From contig JABJKT010000136.1 of NCBI GenBank assembly GCA_018660225.1, positions 1 to 35,740 on the forward strand: a stretch of 35,740 nucleotides of DNA, given 5' to 3'. The notes under the pieces are model-generated. The model was not told where the DNA came from and did no database searches. It saw only the letters and a program-made list of their open reading frames with translations. This DNA comes from Kordiimonadaceae bacterium. GTDB lineage: Bacteria; Pseudomonadota; Alphaproteobacteria; Sphingomonadales; Emcibacteraceae. A program made the position numbers and the translations under genes. This document shows, in pieces, positions 8,944 to 17,811 of the stretch; positions within the stretch are counted from its first letter, which is position 1; every line of letters begins with the position of its first letter.

Positions 8944-9533
8944 TGGCTAAAAATAAAGAAAATAACGATCAAGAAACACCTGAAGAAGAACTCGTGGATC
9001 AAATTGATAATGAAGATGAAAGCGGACAGGAAGAAGTAACACCGCTTAGTGTCGCGGAAGATGAAATTAATGATCTTCGTGATAAACTGCTTCGTGCTGT
9101 TGCTGAAACAGAAAATGTCCGTCGTCGCTCTGAAAAAGAAAAAACAGACGCTGCCAATTATGCAGTGACTAATTTTGCCCGTGACATGCTGGCAATCGGC
9201 GATAATTTAAGCCGTGCGCTTGAGGCATTACCAGAAGAGGCAGAATTACCAGATAATATTAAAGTTCTGGTCGAAGGCGTTAAAATGACAGACCGGGAAC
9301 TTAATAATATTTTTGAGCGCCACGGCATCAGTAAAATCGAGCCAAAAGGCGAAGCTTTTGACCATAACCACCACCAGGCCATGTTTGAAGCGGAAACGGA
9401 CGATCCAAACGGCACCATTATTCAGGTAATGCAAATAGGCTATAAAATAAAAGAACGTCTGCTGCGCCCTGCCATGGTAGGCGTTTCAAAAGGCGGCGGT
9501 GATAAATCACAAGGCGTAGATACGAAGGCCTGA
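8943..9533 (+). CDS. grpE: Nucleotide exchange factor GrpE
   Basis: Co-chaperone that releases ADP from DnaK. The acidic, disordered N-terminus (about 1-40) is followed by a long helix with LRDKLLRAVAETENVRRRSE, YAVTNFARDMLAIGDNLSRA, and the beta domain FERHGISKIEPKGEAFDHN, HQAMFEAE and GYKIKERLLRPAMVGVSK. Length is 196 aa, normal. It is co-transcribed with hrcA through a 1-nt overlap and ends 1 nt before the convergent PCuAC gene. Confidence 0.96.
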   Translation: MAKNKENNDQETPEEELVDQIDNEDESGQEEVTPLSVAEDEINDLRDKLLRAVAETENVRRRSEKEKTDAANYAVTNFARDMLAIGDNLSRALEALPEEAELPDNIKVLVEGVKMTDRELNNIFERHGISKIEPKGEAFDHNHHQAMFEAETDDPNGTIIQVMQIGYKIKERLLRPAMVGVSKGGGDKSQGVDTKA

Positions 9534-9534
9534 A

Positions 9535-9969
9535 TTAAGGCTGCTTAGTCATAACCTTTACGATTTTTTCAATGGCGCCAGCTTTTTCAAACGTAAGTGT
9601 CAAATCAATCTCATCACCCGGCACATATTTTTTTGTGCTTTCAAATATCATAATATGATATCCGCCGGGTTTTAGCTCAACACTGCCACTGGCTGGCACA
9701 TCAATAAAGTCTACCTGACCCATTTTCATCACACCGTCTTTCATGGTGTGCTCATGAATTTCTAGGCGCGGTGAAATAGTAGAGGTCACGCTCGTCAGCC
9801 GATCAGCAACACCCGCATTGTTTTCAATATGAAAATAGGCGCTTCCCGGACGGCCGGCGATCAATATTGGGCGGGCCCACTCAGCCGAAACAATAATGTC
9901 GCTTTGCTCTGCCTGTACCGTTAGCGGCACTGTAATTAACACAATTATAGCCAGTAATAATTTTTTCAT
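9535..9969 (-). CDS. Periplasmic copper(I) chaperone PCuAC (DUF461)
   Basis: Periplasmic Cu(I)-binding protein that helps load copper into cytochrome c oxidase. It has a cleavable signal peptide (MKKLLLAIIVLITVPLTVQA, residues 1-20). The copper site H-x10-M-x21-H-x-M is exact: His72, Met83, His105 and Met107. Length is 144 aa, typical. It stands alone between grpE and dnaK on the opposite strand, with AGGACC upstream of the ATG as a plausible ribosome-binding site. Confidence 0.9.
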   Translation of the reverse strand: MKKLLLAIIVLITVPLTVQAEQSDIIVSAEWARPILIAGRPGSAYFHIENNAGVADRLTSVTSTISPRLEIHEHTMKDGVMKMGQVDFIDVPASGSVELKPGGYHIMIFESTKKYVPGDEIDLTLTFEKAGAIEKIVKVMTKQP

Positions 9970-10081
9970 TTAGGGTCCTCATAAAAGATATAATTTATCG
10001 CAGCTTTTATAGATTGTAGCGCATTTTTTCACAACAAGATTAAATAGAAATATAAAAAATAAAAAAACTTCACAGAAAAAC

Positions 10082-10109
10082 CTTGCAGTCATGAAAAACA
10101 GCCCTATAT
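10082..10109 (+). promoter_or_regulatory. Sigma-32 (RpoH)-type heat-shock promoter of dnaK
   Basis: CTTGCA (10082-10087) and CCCTATAT (10102-10109), with a 14-nt spacer, match the RpoH pattern CTTGAAA...CCCCATNT well. The leader to dnaK is about 100 nt and contains small inverted repeats (TCCGG...CCGGA around 10170-10190). A ribosome-binding site GAGGA lies at 10209-10213. No CIRCE is visible. Confidence 0.75.
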
Positions 10110-10217
10110 AAGCACAATGAGATAAGCGCAAAAGGCGCATTGTTATATATTAATGAAAATACTTATTTCCGGGGCATTAATGACCGGATACAAGTGATTT
10201 AGATAAACGAGGATAGT

Positions 10218-12140
10218 ATGGCTAAAGTTATTGGCATAGATTTAGGTACAACCAATTCATGTGTCTCCATTATGGACGGCGCGAAACCAAAAGTTATTGA
10301 AAATGCAGAAGGGGGTCGTACGACACCTTCAATGGTCGCATTTACAGAAGATGGTGAAAAACTAGTAGGAATGGCAGCAAAGCGTCAGGCGGTTACAAAC
10401 GCTGAGAACACGCTCTTTGCTATCAAACGTCTTATTGGTCGTTCATTTGATGATCCGGCAACCAAAAAAGATATTGAAATGGTACCTTATAAAATCATCA
10501 AATCAGACAGCAACGATGCATGGGTGGAATCACGCGGCGACAAAATGAGCCCTTCACAGGTATCTGCACTGATTTTGCAAAAAATGAAAGAAACAGCGGA
10601 ACAATATCTTGGTGAGACGGTAACCCAGGCAGTTATTACTGTTCCTGCTTACTTTAATGACGCTCAGCGTCAGGCAACTAAGGATGCCGGTAAAATTGCC
10701 GGTCTTGAAGTTCTGCGTATCATCAACGAGCCAACGGCTGCTGCTCTTGCATACGGTCTTGATAAAAATGACGGTAAGACAATTGCTGTTTATGACCTTG
10801 GTGGCGGTACTTTTGATGTATCAATTCTTGAAATCGGTGACGGCGTATTCGAAGTGAAATCTACTAACGGTGATACTTTCCTTGGTGGTGAAGATTTTGA
10901 TATGCGTCTTGTTGAATATCTTGCTGACGAATTTAAGAAAGAAAACGGTATTGATCTTAAGGGCGACAAAATGGCGCTTCAAAGATTAAAAGAAGCTGCT
11001 GAAAAAGCCAAAATTGAGCTTTCATCTGCTACTCAAACAGAAATCAACCTTCCATTCATCACTGCCGATGCATCTGGTCCTAAGCATTTAACATTAAAGC
11101 TTACCCGCGCTAAACTTGAAGCACTTGTTGCAGATCTTCTTAAGCGCACCGTTAAGCCATGTGCCGCAGCCCTTAAAGATGCTGGCCTTACTGCAGCTGA
11201 AATCGACGAAGTGGTTCTTGTTGGTGGTATGACACGGATGCCTAAAGTTGTAGAAACCGTAAAAGAATTCTTTGGTAAAGACCCTCATCAAGGTGTTAAC
11301 CCTGATGAAGTAGTTGCCATGGGTGCTGCCATTCAGGCTGGTGTGTTACAAGGCGATGTTAAAGACGTACTTCTACTTGATGTTACACCGCTTTCACTTG
11401 GTATTGAAACACTCGGTGGTGCGTTCACAAGACTTATTGACCGCAACACAACAATCCCGACCAAAAAATCACAAACTTTCTCAACGGCTGAAGATAGCCA
11501 GTCTGCTGTGACAATTCGTGTCTACCAAGGCGAGCGTGAAATGGCCGCCGATAACAAAATCCTCGGCCAATTTGACCTTGTAGGTATTCCTGCAGCTCCC
11601 CGTGGTATCCCACAAATCGAAGTGACTTTTGACATCGATGCCAACGGCATTGTGAACGTATCTGCGAAAGACAAGGGTACAGGTAAAGAGCACGCCATTC
11701 GAATTCAAGCGTCCGGTGGTCTTAGCGACGACGATATCGAAGATATGATTAAACAGGCTGAAGCGAACGCCGAAGAAGATAAAATACGTCGCGCTTTGGT
11801 TGATGCTAAGAACAAAGGTGAATCATTAGCCCACACAGTAGAGGGCCAAGTGAAAGAACATGGTGACAAGCTCGAAGATGCTGATAAAGAAACCATCGAA
11901 GACGCTATCAAAGCTGTAAGAGAAGCCCTTGAAGGCGAAGATGTTGATGCCATTAGCGGCACAACTGGCACGCTAGAGCAGGCCGCAATGAAGCTTGGTG
12001 AAGTGATCTATAGTGATCAAGCCGCTGATGGCGAAGCTGGTGAAGCTGGTGAAGCGGGCGCAGAAGAAGCACCCGAAGCTGAAGCTGATGATGATATTGT
12101 TGATGCTGACTTCGAAGAAGTTGATGATGATAAAAAATAA
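10218..12140 (+). CDS. dnaK: Molecular chaperone DnaK (Hsp70)
   Basis: ATP-driven Hsp70 chaperone that works with DnaJ and GrpE. Motifs are [59 protein letters not shown], the hydrophobic linker [19 protein letters not shown], and an acidic tail ending [17 protein letters not shown]. Length is 640 aa, full. The segment [20 protein letters not shown]-like near the C-terminus is a short low-complexity repeat. It is preceded by a sigma-32-type promoter and followed, after a stem-loop, by dnaJ. Confidence 0.98.
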   Translation: MAKVIGIDLGTTNSCVSIMDGAKPKVIENAEGGRTTPSMVAFTEDGEKLVGMAAKRQAVTNAENTLFAIKRLIGRSFDDPATKKDIEMVPYKIIKSDSNDAWVESRGDKMSPSQVSALILQKMKETAEQYLGETVTQAVITVPAYFNDAQRQATKDAGKIAGLEVLRIINEPTAAALAYGLDKNDGKTIAVYDLGGGTFDVSILEIGDGVFEVKSTNGDTFLGGEDFDMRLVEYLADEFKKENGIDLKGDKMALQRLKEAAEKAKIELSSATQTEINLPFITADASGPKHLTLKLTRAKLEALVADLLKRTVKPCAAALKDAGLTAAEIDEVVLVGGMTRMPKVVETVKEFFGKDPHQGVNPDEVVAMGAAIQAGVLQGDVKDVLLLDVTPLSLGIETLGGAFTRLIDRNTTIPTKKSQTFSTAEDSQSAVTIRVYQGEREMAADNKILGQFDLVGIPAAPRGIPQIEVTFDIDANGIVNVSAKDKGTGKEHAIRIQASGGLSDDDIEDMIKQAEANAEEDKIRRALVDAKNKGESLAHTVEGQVKEHGDKLEDADKETIEDAIKAVREALEGEDVDAISGTTGTLEQAAMKLGEVIYSDQAADGEAGEAGEAGAEEAPEAEADDDIVDADFEEVDDDKK

Positions 12141-12172
12141 GCAGAAAACTTTCTGTTTTATTTACTAAATAA

Positions 12173-12206
12173 TAATTGCGCTACTTTACCATTAGTAGCG
12201 CAATTA
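12173..12206 (+). other. 13-bp perfect stem-loop between dnaK and dnaJ
   Basis: TAATTGCGCTACT (12173-12185) pairs with AGTAGCGCAATTA (12194-12206) around an 8-nt loop. There is no T-run after it, so it is not a standard Rho-independent terminator. It is more likely an mRNA stability or partial read-through element that sets the dnaK:dnaJ ratio. Confidence 0.6.
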
Positions 12207-12233
12207 CTGTAAAAAGACTAAGCGGGACGACTA

Positions 12234-13373
12234 ATGTCAAAACAAGATTATTACGAAACACTGGATGTCGATCGCAGTGCCGATGCCTCGGTACTCAAAT
12301 CTTCCTACCGTAAACTTGCTATGCAATATCATCCTGATAGAAATCAGGGCGATCAAGCCGCTGAAGCAAAATTTAAAGAAATCAGTGAAGCCTATGAAAT
12401 CCTGAAGGATGATCAAAAAAGAGCAGCATATGATCAATTTGGTCATAGCGCCTTTGAAAATGGTGGCATGGGCGGCGGCGGTGGCGGTGGCTTCCATGGT
12501 TTTGAAGCGTCCGGTTTTTCAGATATATTCGAAGACCTGTTTGGTATGGCTGGTGGTGGTAGACGCCGTGACCCTAATGCGGCGCAACGCGGCGCAGACC
12601 TCAGGTATAATTTAAGCGTCACACTCGAAGATGCCTTCCGCGGCAAATCCGAAAAAATTACCATACCGACATCTGTTCCCTGCGACACATGTAACGGTAA
12701 TGGATCAAAAGATGGCTCCAAACCAAGCGCCTGTACCCAGTGTAATGGGGTCGGCAAAGTCAGAAGCCAGCAAGGTTTCTTTATGGTTGAGCGCACCTGC
12801 CCTTCTTGTCAGGGACAGGGACTTGTCATTGAAAATCCCTGCAATGATTGTCACGGAAGCGGCAAAACAAACAAGAATAAAACCCTTGATGTTAAAATCC
12901 CGGCTGGTGTTGAAGAAGGAACCCGTATTCGTCTTAGTGGCGAAGGAAAAGCGGGAACCAGAAACGGTCAAACCGGGGATCTTTATATCTTTATTGATAT
13001 TGAATATCATCCTATTTTCCAAAGGGACGGCTCAACAGTATTTTGTGAGGTGCCAATCCCCATGACCACCGCAACACTTGGTGGTGTGATAGAAGTACCA
13101 ACCGTTGGCGGCGAAAAAGCAGAAGTAAAAATCACTCCCGGCACGTCAACTGGACAACGTTTTCAAATTTCAGGTAAAGGAATGCCCGTATTAAATAGGG
13201 GTACTCACGGAGATATGGTCATTGAGACCATTGTTGAAACCCCCGTTAATTTGAACAAAAAGCAAAAAGATCTTCTACGTGATTTTGCTGAGGAATGCGG
13301 CGATGATGTAAGCCCAGAAGCATCCGGCTTTTTTAACAAAGTAAAAGAATTGTGGGAAGACCTCACCGATTAG
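12234..13373 (+). CDS. dnaJ: Chaperone protein DnaJ (Hsp40)
   Basis: J-domain co-chaperone that stimulates DnaK ATPase. It has an N-terminal J domain with YHPDRN, a Gly-rich linker (GGMGGGGGGGFHGF), and a zinc-finger region with four CxxCxGxG repeats (CDTCNGNG, CTQCNGVG, CPSCQGQG, CNDCHGSG). The C-terminal substrate-binding domain contains IPAGVEEGTRIRLSGEGKAG and LGGVIEVPTVGG. Length is 379 aa, full class A DnaJ. It is linked to dnaK across a 93-nt gap containing a stem-loop. Confidence 0.98.
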   Translation: MSKQDYYETLDVDRSADASVLKSSYRKLAMQYHPDRNQGDQAAEAKFKEISEAYEILKDDQKRAAYDQFGHSAFENGGMGGGGGGGFHGFEASGFSDIFEDLFGMAGGGRRRDPNAAQRGADLRYNLSVTLEDAFRGKSEKITIPTSVPCDTCNGNGSKDGSKPSACTQCNGVGKVRSQQGFFMVERTCPSCQGQGLVIENPCNDCHGSGKTNKNKTLDVKIPAGVEEGTRIRLSGEGKAGTRNGQTGDLYIFIDIEYHPIFQRDGSTVFCEVPIPMTTATLGGVIEVPTVGGEKAEVKITPGTSTGQRFQISGKGMPVLNRGTHGDMVIETIVETPVNLNKKQKDLLRDFAEECGDDVSPEASGFFNKVKELWEDLTD

Positions 13374-13375
13374 AC

Positions 13376-13403
13376 ACAAAAAAGGGAGAATAAATATTCT
13401 CCC
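13376..13403 (-). terminator. Rho-independent terminator of the marR-like gene
   Basis: A GGGAGAA...TTCTCCC stem (13384-13390 / 13397-13403) is followed, on the minus strand, by a T-run (the A-run at about 13378-13383 on the plus strand). It therefore terminates the leftward marR-like transcript. It may also weakly stop dnaJ, but has no T-run in that direction. Confidence 0.75.
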
Positions 13404-13429
13404 TGATTACTTTCTATATAGCGATAACT

Positions 13430-13903
13430 TTATTTTGCTTCAGAAAAATATTCTGCTTGTCTATCCATCTTATCAAGAAAAGTGTTCATAAAACTAACTT
13501 CATCACTATCCACACAAGCCATAAGCTCCCTTATCCAGACACCATGCTTTTCAGCCGCCACTTCAAGTCTGCTTTTACCTTCTTCGGTTAAGGCAACACT
13601 ATAAATTCGACGGTCTGTAGGAAGCGATCTTTTACTTACCAGCCCGTCAACTTGAAGGCGCGAAGTCATTCCTGTCATATTGGCATTAGACACCAAAAGT
13701 TCGCGTGACAGATTACTCATTGTAATCTCACCATTTTCCGCGCGGTCTATTGCTATCAAAACTTCATACTTGGCAAGTGACAATGACAGCTCCTGTTTCA
13801 TGCGGCGGTTTAATTCCTGCATAAGTCTGCTGCTATTACCAATTATGCGATTCATGAGTCTTGTCTTTTGGCAAGATCCACTATCCAACTTTTTTTCATT
13901 CAT
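13430..13903 (-). CDS. MarR-family transcriptional regulator
   Basis: Winged-helix dimeric regulator, 157 aa. The DNA-binding core is ITMSNLSRELLVSNANMTGM followed by TSRLQVDGLVSKRSLPTDRR and YSVALTEEGKSRLE, matching the recognition helix and beta-wing of MarR proteins. AGGAG lies upstream of the ATG. It is divergent from the PLP decarboxylase gene at 14177, with a palindrome-rich AT-rich interval between, so that gene and marR itself are the likely targets. The effector is unknown. Confidence 0.88.
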   Translation of the reverse strand: MNEKKLDSGSCQKTRLMNRIIGNSSRLMQELNRRMKQELSLSLAKYEVLIAIDRAENGEITMSNLSRELLVSNANMTGMTSRLQVDGLVSKRSLPTDRRIYSVALTEEGKSRLEVAAEKHGVWIRELMACVDSDEVSFMNTFLDKMDRQAEYFSEAK

Positions 13904-14066
13904 TAACTAAACTCCTAATACTCAACTCTTACTAACTACCGATTGTATTAAATCATATATATCTATGGTTTTTTTATATCAAAACAACCATGAAGTGCTC
14001 TACTTCTAAACTAGTTATAATATATCATTGCTCGTTGGGTACACTAATTAAAATTAATGGTCATTG

Positions 14067-14085
14067 ATATAGATCAAATCTATAT
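14067..14085. promoter_or_regulatory. Candidate MarR operator palindrome
   Basis: ATATAGAT (14067-14074) and ATCTATAT (14078-14085) form a perfect 8-3-8 inverted repeat in the divergent marR/decarboxylase interval. Another short palindrome, AACTAGTT, occurs at 14009-14016. Size and placement fit a MarR dimer site. The AT-rich background makes chance palindromes possible. Confidence 0.4.
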
Positions 14086-14126
14086 TATAAATACATCTTT
14101 TAATTTTTAGAATATTATTTTACCGA

Positions 14127-14155
14127 TTGAATTGTTCTATACATAACAGTAGGAT
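14127..14155 (+). promoter_or_regulatory. Putative promoter of the PLP decarboxylase gene
   Basis: TTGAAT (14127-14132) and TAGGAT (14150-14155) are separated by 17 nt. The predicted start is about 15 nt before the ATG at 14177. The 8-3-8 palindrome lies about 40 nt upstream of the -35. Confidence 0.35.
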
Positions 14156-14176
14156 CGGCTGATATTAATAGATTAT

Positions 14177-15628
14177 ATGAGTTGCTTAATGTCTAAAGAA
14201 AATTTTAAAAACAACGCAAAAGCCGTTGTATCAGCATTGTCAAAATACTTGGATCAATGTGAGGAACCCTCATCGCCTGTTATTCATCAACGGCCTATTT
14301 TTGATATACTTAATAAGCTTAATGTTGAAGAGTTAATAAAAACTGGTGATCTGGATGGCCCCAAACTTGAAAAATTCACAACTGATTATTTAGATGAAAC
14401 GACAAAATTACATAACCCTCATTATATGGCTCATCAAGTCAGTGTCCCGCACACCACAGGTGCACTCGGATCTTTCATTGATGGATTAACAAATAACGCC
14501 ATGGCCATTTACGAAATGGGCCCAGCTGCCACCGCCATTGAATATTTCATGATCAACTGGATGCTTGGGAAAATTGGTTGGAAACAGGCTCCTATTCCCG
14601 GAAAACCTGATGATACAACTACCAATTCACATGGTAGCGGGGTGATGACCCACGGTGGATCACTGGCTAACTTAACCGCGTTAGTCGCCGCGAGAAGCGC
14701 GAAGTTTCCAAATATATGGCGTGATGGAAATCCGGGAAATATCGTTGTACTGGTTCCTGAACAATCGCATTATTCATTAAAACGAACCGTTGGCATCATC
14801 GGGCTTGGTGAAAATAACTGTATCTCAATGCCAGCTGATGAAGATGGCCGGGTCATGGCGGAAAAGATTCCAGAACTGATTGAAAAATTAAAAAATGACG
14901 GTAAACAAATTATGGCGATTGTCGGCAATGCCTGCGGCACAGCGGCGGGCCTATATGATCCTCTGGACAAAATTGGTGAGATTTGCAATGAGCAGAATAT
15001 CTGGTTTCATGTTGATGCCGCCCACGGTGCTGGCGCAATAATATGTGACGAATACAGGTATTTGGTAAAAGGGATTGAACGCGCCGATAGCGTCATATGG
15101 GATGCCCATAAAATGTTCAGAACGCCCATTCTTTCAGCTGCGGTACTGGTTAAAAATCATCATCATATTGATCATGCATTCTCGCAGAAAGCCAGTTATC
15201 TGGTACATGAAAAAGAACAACCCGGCGTTGACCAAATGATGCGCGCCGTTGAATGTACAAAATCAGGACTTGGCCTTAAGATGTTTATGTCTATCGCCGC
15301 AATCGGTGAAGACGGCCTTTCCGACTTTATAAGTGGCCGCACGAAACTCGCCGCTCAAGCAGCAAATTATTTAAATACGCTTAATGATTTTGAATGTCCG
15401 GTCATGCCGGAAACAAACATTCTATGTTTTCGCATTGGAAATAATGATCAACGGCAGTTGGAAATACGCAAAAAACTTCTTAAAGCAGGAAATTTCTACA
15501 TTTCAACAACCATGTATAAAAATGCCCGCTGGTTACGTTGCGCTATAATGAACCCTGATACGTCATTTGATGATTTAAAAGAGCTGTTTGATGAAGTGCG
15601 AGAAATAAATACCAAACTAGATATTTAA
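14177..15628 (+). CDS. PLP-dependent group II decarboxylase family protein
   Basis: Pyridoxal-phosphate enzyme of the glutamate/aromatic-amino-acid/diaminobutyrate decarboxylase superfamily. It shows the family blocks HNPHYMAHQVSVPHTTGALG (N-terminal), GVMTHGGSLANLTAL, FHVDAAHGAGA (the Asp contacting the cofactor pyridine nitrogen) and VIWDAHKMFRTP, whose Lys should bind PLP. Length is 483 aa. The substrate cannot be read from the sequence; an amino-acid decarboxylase or related lyase is expected. ATG at 14177 or 14189 are both possible, and neither has a clear ribosome-binding site. It is divergent from a MarR regulator. The stop overlaps the convergent DsbD-like gene by 4 nt. Confidence 0.85.
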   Translation: MSCLMSKENFKNNAKAVVSALSKYLDQCEEPSSPVIHQRPIFDILNKLNVEELIKTGDLDGPKLEKFTTDYLDETTKLHNPHYMAHQVSVPHTTGALGSFIDGLTNNAMAIYEMGPAATAIEYFMINWMLGKIGWKQAPIPGKPDDTTTNSHGSGVMTHGGSLANLTALVAARSAKFPNIWRDGNPGNIVVLVPEQSHYSLKRTVGIIGLGENNCISMPADEDGRVMAEKIPELIEKLKNDGKQIMAIVGNACGTAAGLYDPLDKIGEICNEQNIWFHVDAAHGAGAIICDEYRYLVKGIERADSVIWDAHKMFRTPILSAAVLVKNHHHIDHAFSQKASYLVHEKEQPGVDQMMRAVECTKSGLGLKMFMSIAAIGEDGLSDFISGRTKLAAQAANYLNTLNDFECPVMPETNILCFRIGNNDQRQLEIRKKLLKAGNFYISTTMYKNARWLRCAIMNPDTSFDDLKELFDEVREINTKLDI

Positions 15629-17694
15629 AGAGCCTCAATAACGATATCTGGTGTTAGGATTTGCGGCAATATATCGGGGTTATCAATGCTGCGCCCGCTT
15701 GGGAAATATAAATAAAGTGGCACACCGATCCGTCCGTAGCTTTGCAATGTTTTGGTAATATCCGGATTTTGGTTAGTCCAATCACCGACCATCACCTTGA
15801 TATCATTATCTTCAAACGCCTTATGTACAAGGTCTTGCGAAAGCGCAATCCGTTCATTTAGTTTGCAAGTCACACACCAGTCTGCGGTAAAATAAACGAA
15901 TACCGCCTGCTTTTGATTTATTAAATTGCGTAATTCATCTGAATTAAATGAAGCAGCATTTAATCCGCCCTCTTCTGAAACGTTATTCTTGCTTTCTATA
16001 TCCAAACCGGAAAGATAAAATCCAGAGAAAAGCACACCCACCATACAAAAGCCGGAAAACAACTTCCATAAAATGCATTTTGAAAAAGCCCATAAGGCCA
16101 TACCAAGCAGCAAACTAGCTGTAAGGGCTAGCGTCATTGCATTAATACCAACCTGATTACCCATTATCCAGAAAAGCCATAGAGCCGTCGCCAGCATTGG
16201 AAAGCCGAGGATCGTGCGCATATTCTCCATCCAGGCGCCAGGGCGCGGTAGTATGGCTCTAAACACTGAACTATAACAAAGTAATAGATAGGGAAAAGCC
16301 AAACCAAGTCCAAGCATTAAAAATACCAGCCAACCGGTCAGATCACCACTTATAAAAGCAAACCCGAGTGCCCCGGCCATAAAGGGTGCCGTGCAAGGTG
16401 TCGCAACAATAACGGCGAGAAAGCCGGTAAAAAATGATGCTTGTCTATTGCTTCCCTTAACAAGTCCCTGCCCCATTCCAGCCAAACTGCTGCCAAATTC
16501 GAAGACACCAAATAAATTAAGTCCGATCGTCACCATCAACAAGCCAAGTATGAAGTTAACCACGGGCATCTGCATATGAAAACCCCAGCCAACCGATAGC
16601 CCGTTAACAAAAGCGCCGATGATACCAAAACAGAGCAGCACACCTGCCGTATATAAAAGCCCGCTCAAGCGCGCTTCTTTCGGGTCTTTCTGTGACAGTC
16701 CCGCCACGCTCATGGCTTTTAAGCTTAAGATTGGAAAAACACACGGCATTAAATTAAGGATCAGACCACCTAGAAAGGCAAAAGCCAGTGCGGTCATTAG
16801 CCCCATATCTGGCTGCGCGGTTACAGCTGCAACTTCTTCTATAGGATCAACAAACGGGCATAATGTTTCCTGCGCCGCCAGTGATAAGGCAAGTTCCTCG
16901 CCTTCACCGGTTTTTATGCGAAGCACATATTCAAATTCATCATTATCCACATAGCCATAAGCATTTTTAAAGCGGCCTATAATTTCGCCATTGATGAATG
17001 ATAAATCTTGAGCATAAATATTTTCCATCATGCCTTCAGAGCGGGGAAATAAATAAGCGCTTTCGATCACTTCATATTTTTTGGATATTTTTGCTTTGAC
17101 AGAAAAATTCTCACCGTCTGTATAAAAAACACTGGGCCAATTAACCGTCTCTGGCATATCTGCTTTAGCGGCGTTCACCAACGCCTCGCCGCGCTGATTG
17201 CCCGCATCTTCACCAACATTAATCACCGTGCTAATAGCCGCTTCCTGCGGCACACATAGAGTATCTGAACATATAAGCCAGAAAGCATCCCCACCAAGGG
17301 CGATATCAGGACCAGAATAATCATCAGACACCGACACCTCGGCTATAATAGTGACTTTACCGTCATAACCGTATGATACAATTTCCTCAAACGGGATAAG
17401 ATGCGGCGTGGTAAACTGCAAATCGCCGATTTGTACTCCGTCAATTTCGTTCCAATTCATTTCAAGCTTAAGGCCCGCATCACCAGGGTTTTCCCAGTAA
17501 GCATGCCAGCCCTGATCAGGTTCAAGCTCGAAGACTATATTAAATTTTGCGCCGGAGGTTACAGAACTTTTATCGACGAGCAATTCTAATTTTGATAAAT
17601 CCGTACGCACAACCTCAGCCGTAGCCGGCATTAGGCAGCATAGAAGCATAACATTTATCGCAAAAATTAATTGGTAGATTTTTTTAAATTTCAT
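15625..17694 (-). CDS. DsbD/ScsB-like protein-disulfide reductase
   Basis: Inner-membrane protein predicted to carry electrons from cytosolic thioredoxin to periplasmic partners. It has a signal peptide (MKFKKIYQLIFAINVMLLCC...), then a periplasmic N-terminal domain with a Cys pair in WLICSDTLCVPQEA. The multi-spanning domain has conserved NLMPCVFPILSLKAMSV and VATPCTAPFMAGALG (one Cys each), and the C-terminal thioredoxin domain has FTADWCVTCK. All three redox-active Cys pairs are present. The frame extends to a TTG at 17730, but ATG 17694 has a good GAGG site and begins the signal peptide, giving 689 residues. The long N-terminal domain is more ScsB-like than classical DsbD. It is divergent from galE. 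Confidence 0.88.
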   Translation of the reverse strand: MKFKKIYQLIFAINVMLLCCLMPATAEVVRTDLSKLELLVDKSSVTSGAKFNIVFELEPDQGWHAYWENPGDAGLKLEMNWNEIDGVQIGDLQFTTPHLIPFEEIVSYGYDGKVTIIAEVSVSDDYSGPDIALGGDAFWLICSDTLCVPQEAAISTVINVGEDAGNQRGEALVNAAKADMPETVNWPSVFYTDGENFSVKAKISKKYEVIESAYLFPRSEGMMENIYAQDLSFINGEIIGRFKNAYGYVDNDEFEYVLRIKTGEGEELALSLAAQETLCPFVDPIEEVAAVTAQPDMGLMTALAFAFLGGLILNLMPCVFPILSLKAMSVAGLSQKDPKEARLSGLLYTAGVLLCFGIIGAFVNGLSVGWGFHMQMPVVNFILGLLMVTIGLNLFGVFEFGSSLAGMGQGLVKGSNRQASFFTGFLAVIVATPCTAPFMAGALGFAFISGDLTGWLVFLMLGLGLAFPYLLLCYSSVFRAILPRPGAWMENMRTILGFPMLATALWLFWIMGNQVGINAMTLALTASLLLGMALWAFSKCILWKLFSGFCMVGVLFSGFYLSGLDIESKNNVSEEGGLNAASFNSDELRNLINQKQAVFVYFTADWCVTCKLNERIALSQDLVHKAFEDNDIKVMVGDWTNQNPDITKTLQSYGRIGVPLYLYFPSGRSIDNPDILPQILTPDIVIEAL

Positions 17695-17811
17695 TTTCCT
17701 CACATACACCCTTTTAATCGGTCCGAGCAAGTAAATTTTATCTGTTCTACATACACTTTTTTGTTATATAGTCCCTAAAATAACTTAAAAAATAAGAATT
17801 TGGAAACAATA

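Noticed and set aside
12030-12110. [10 protein letters not shown] low-complexity repeat in the DnaK tail considered as a tandem-repeat element
   Set aside because: Short acidic/Gly-rich repeats are ordinary in the disordered C-terminal tail of DnaK.
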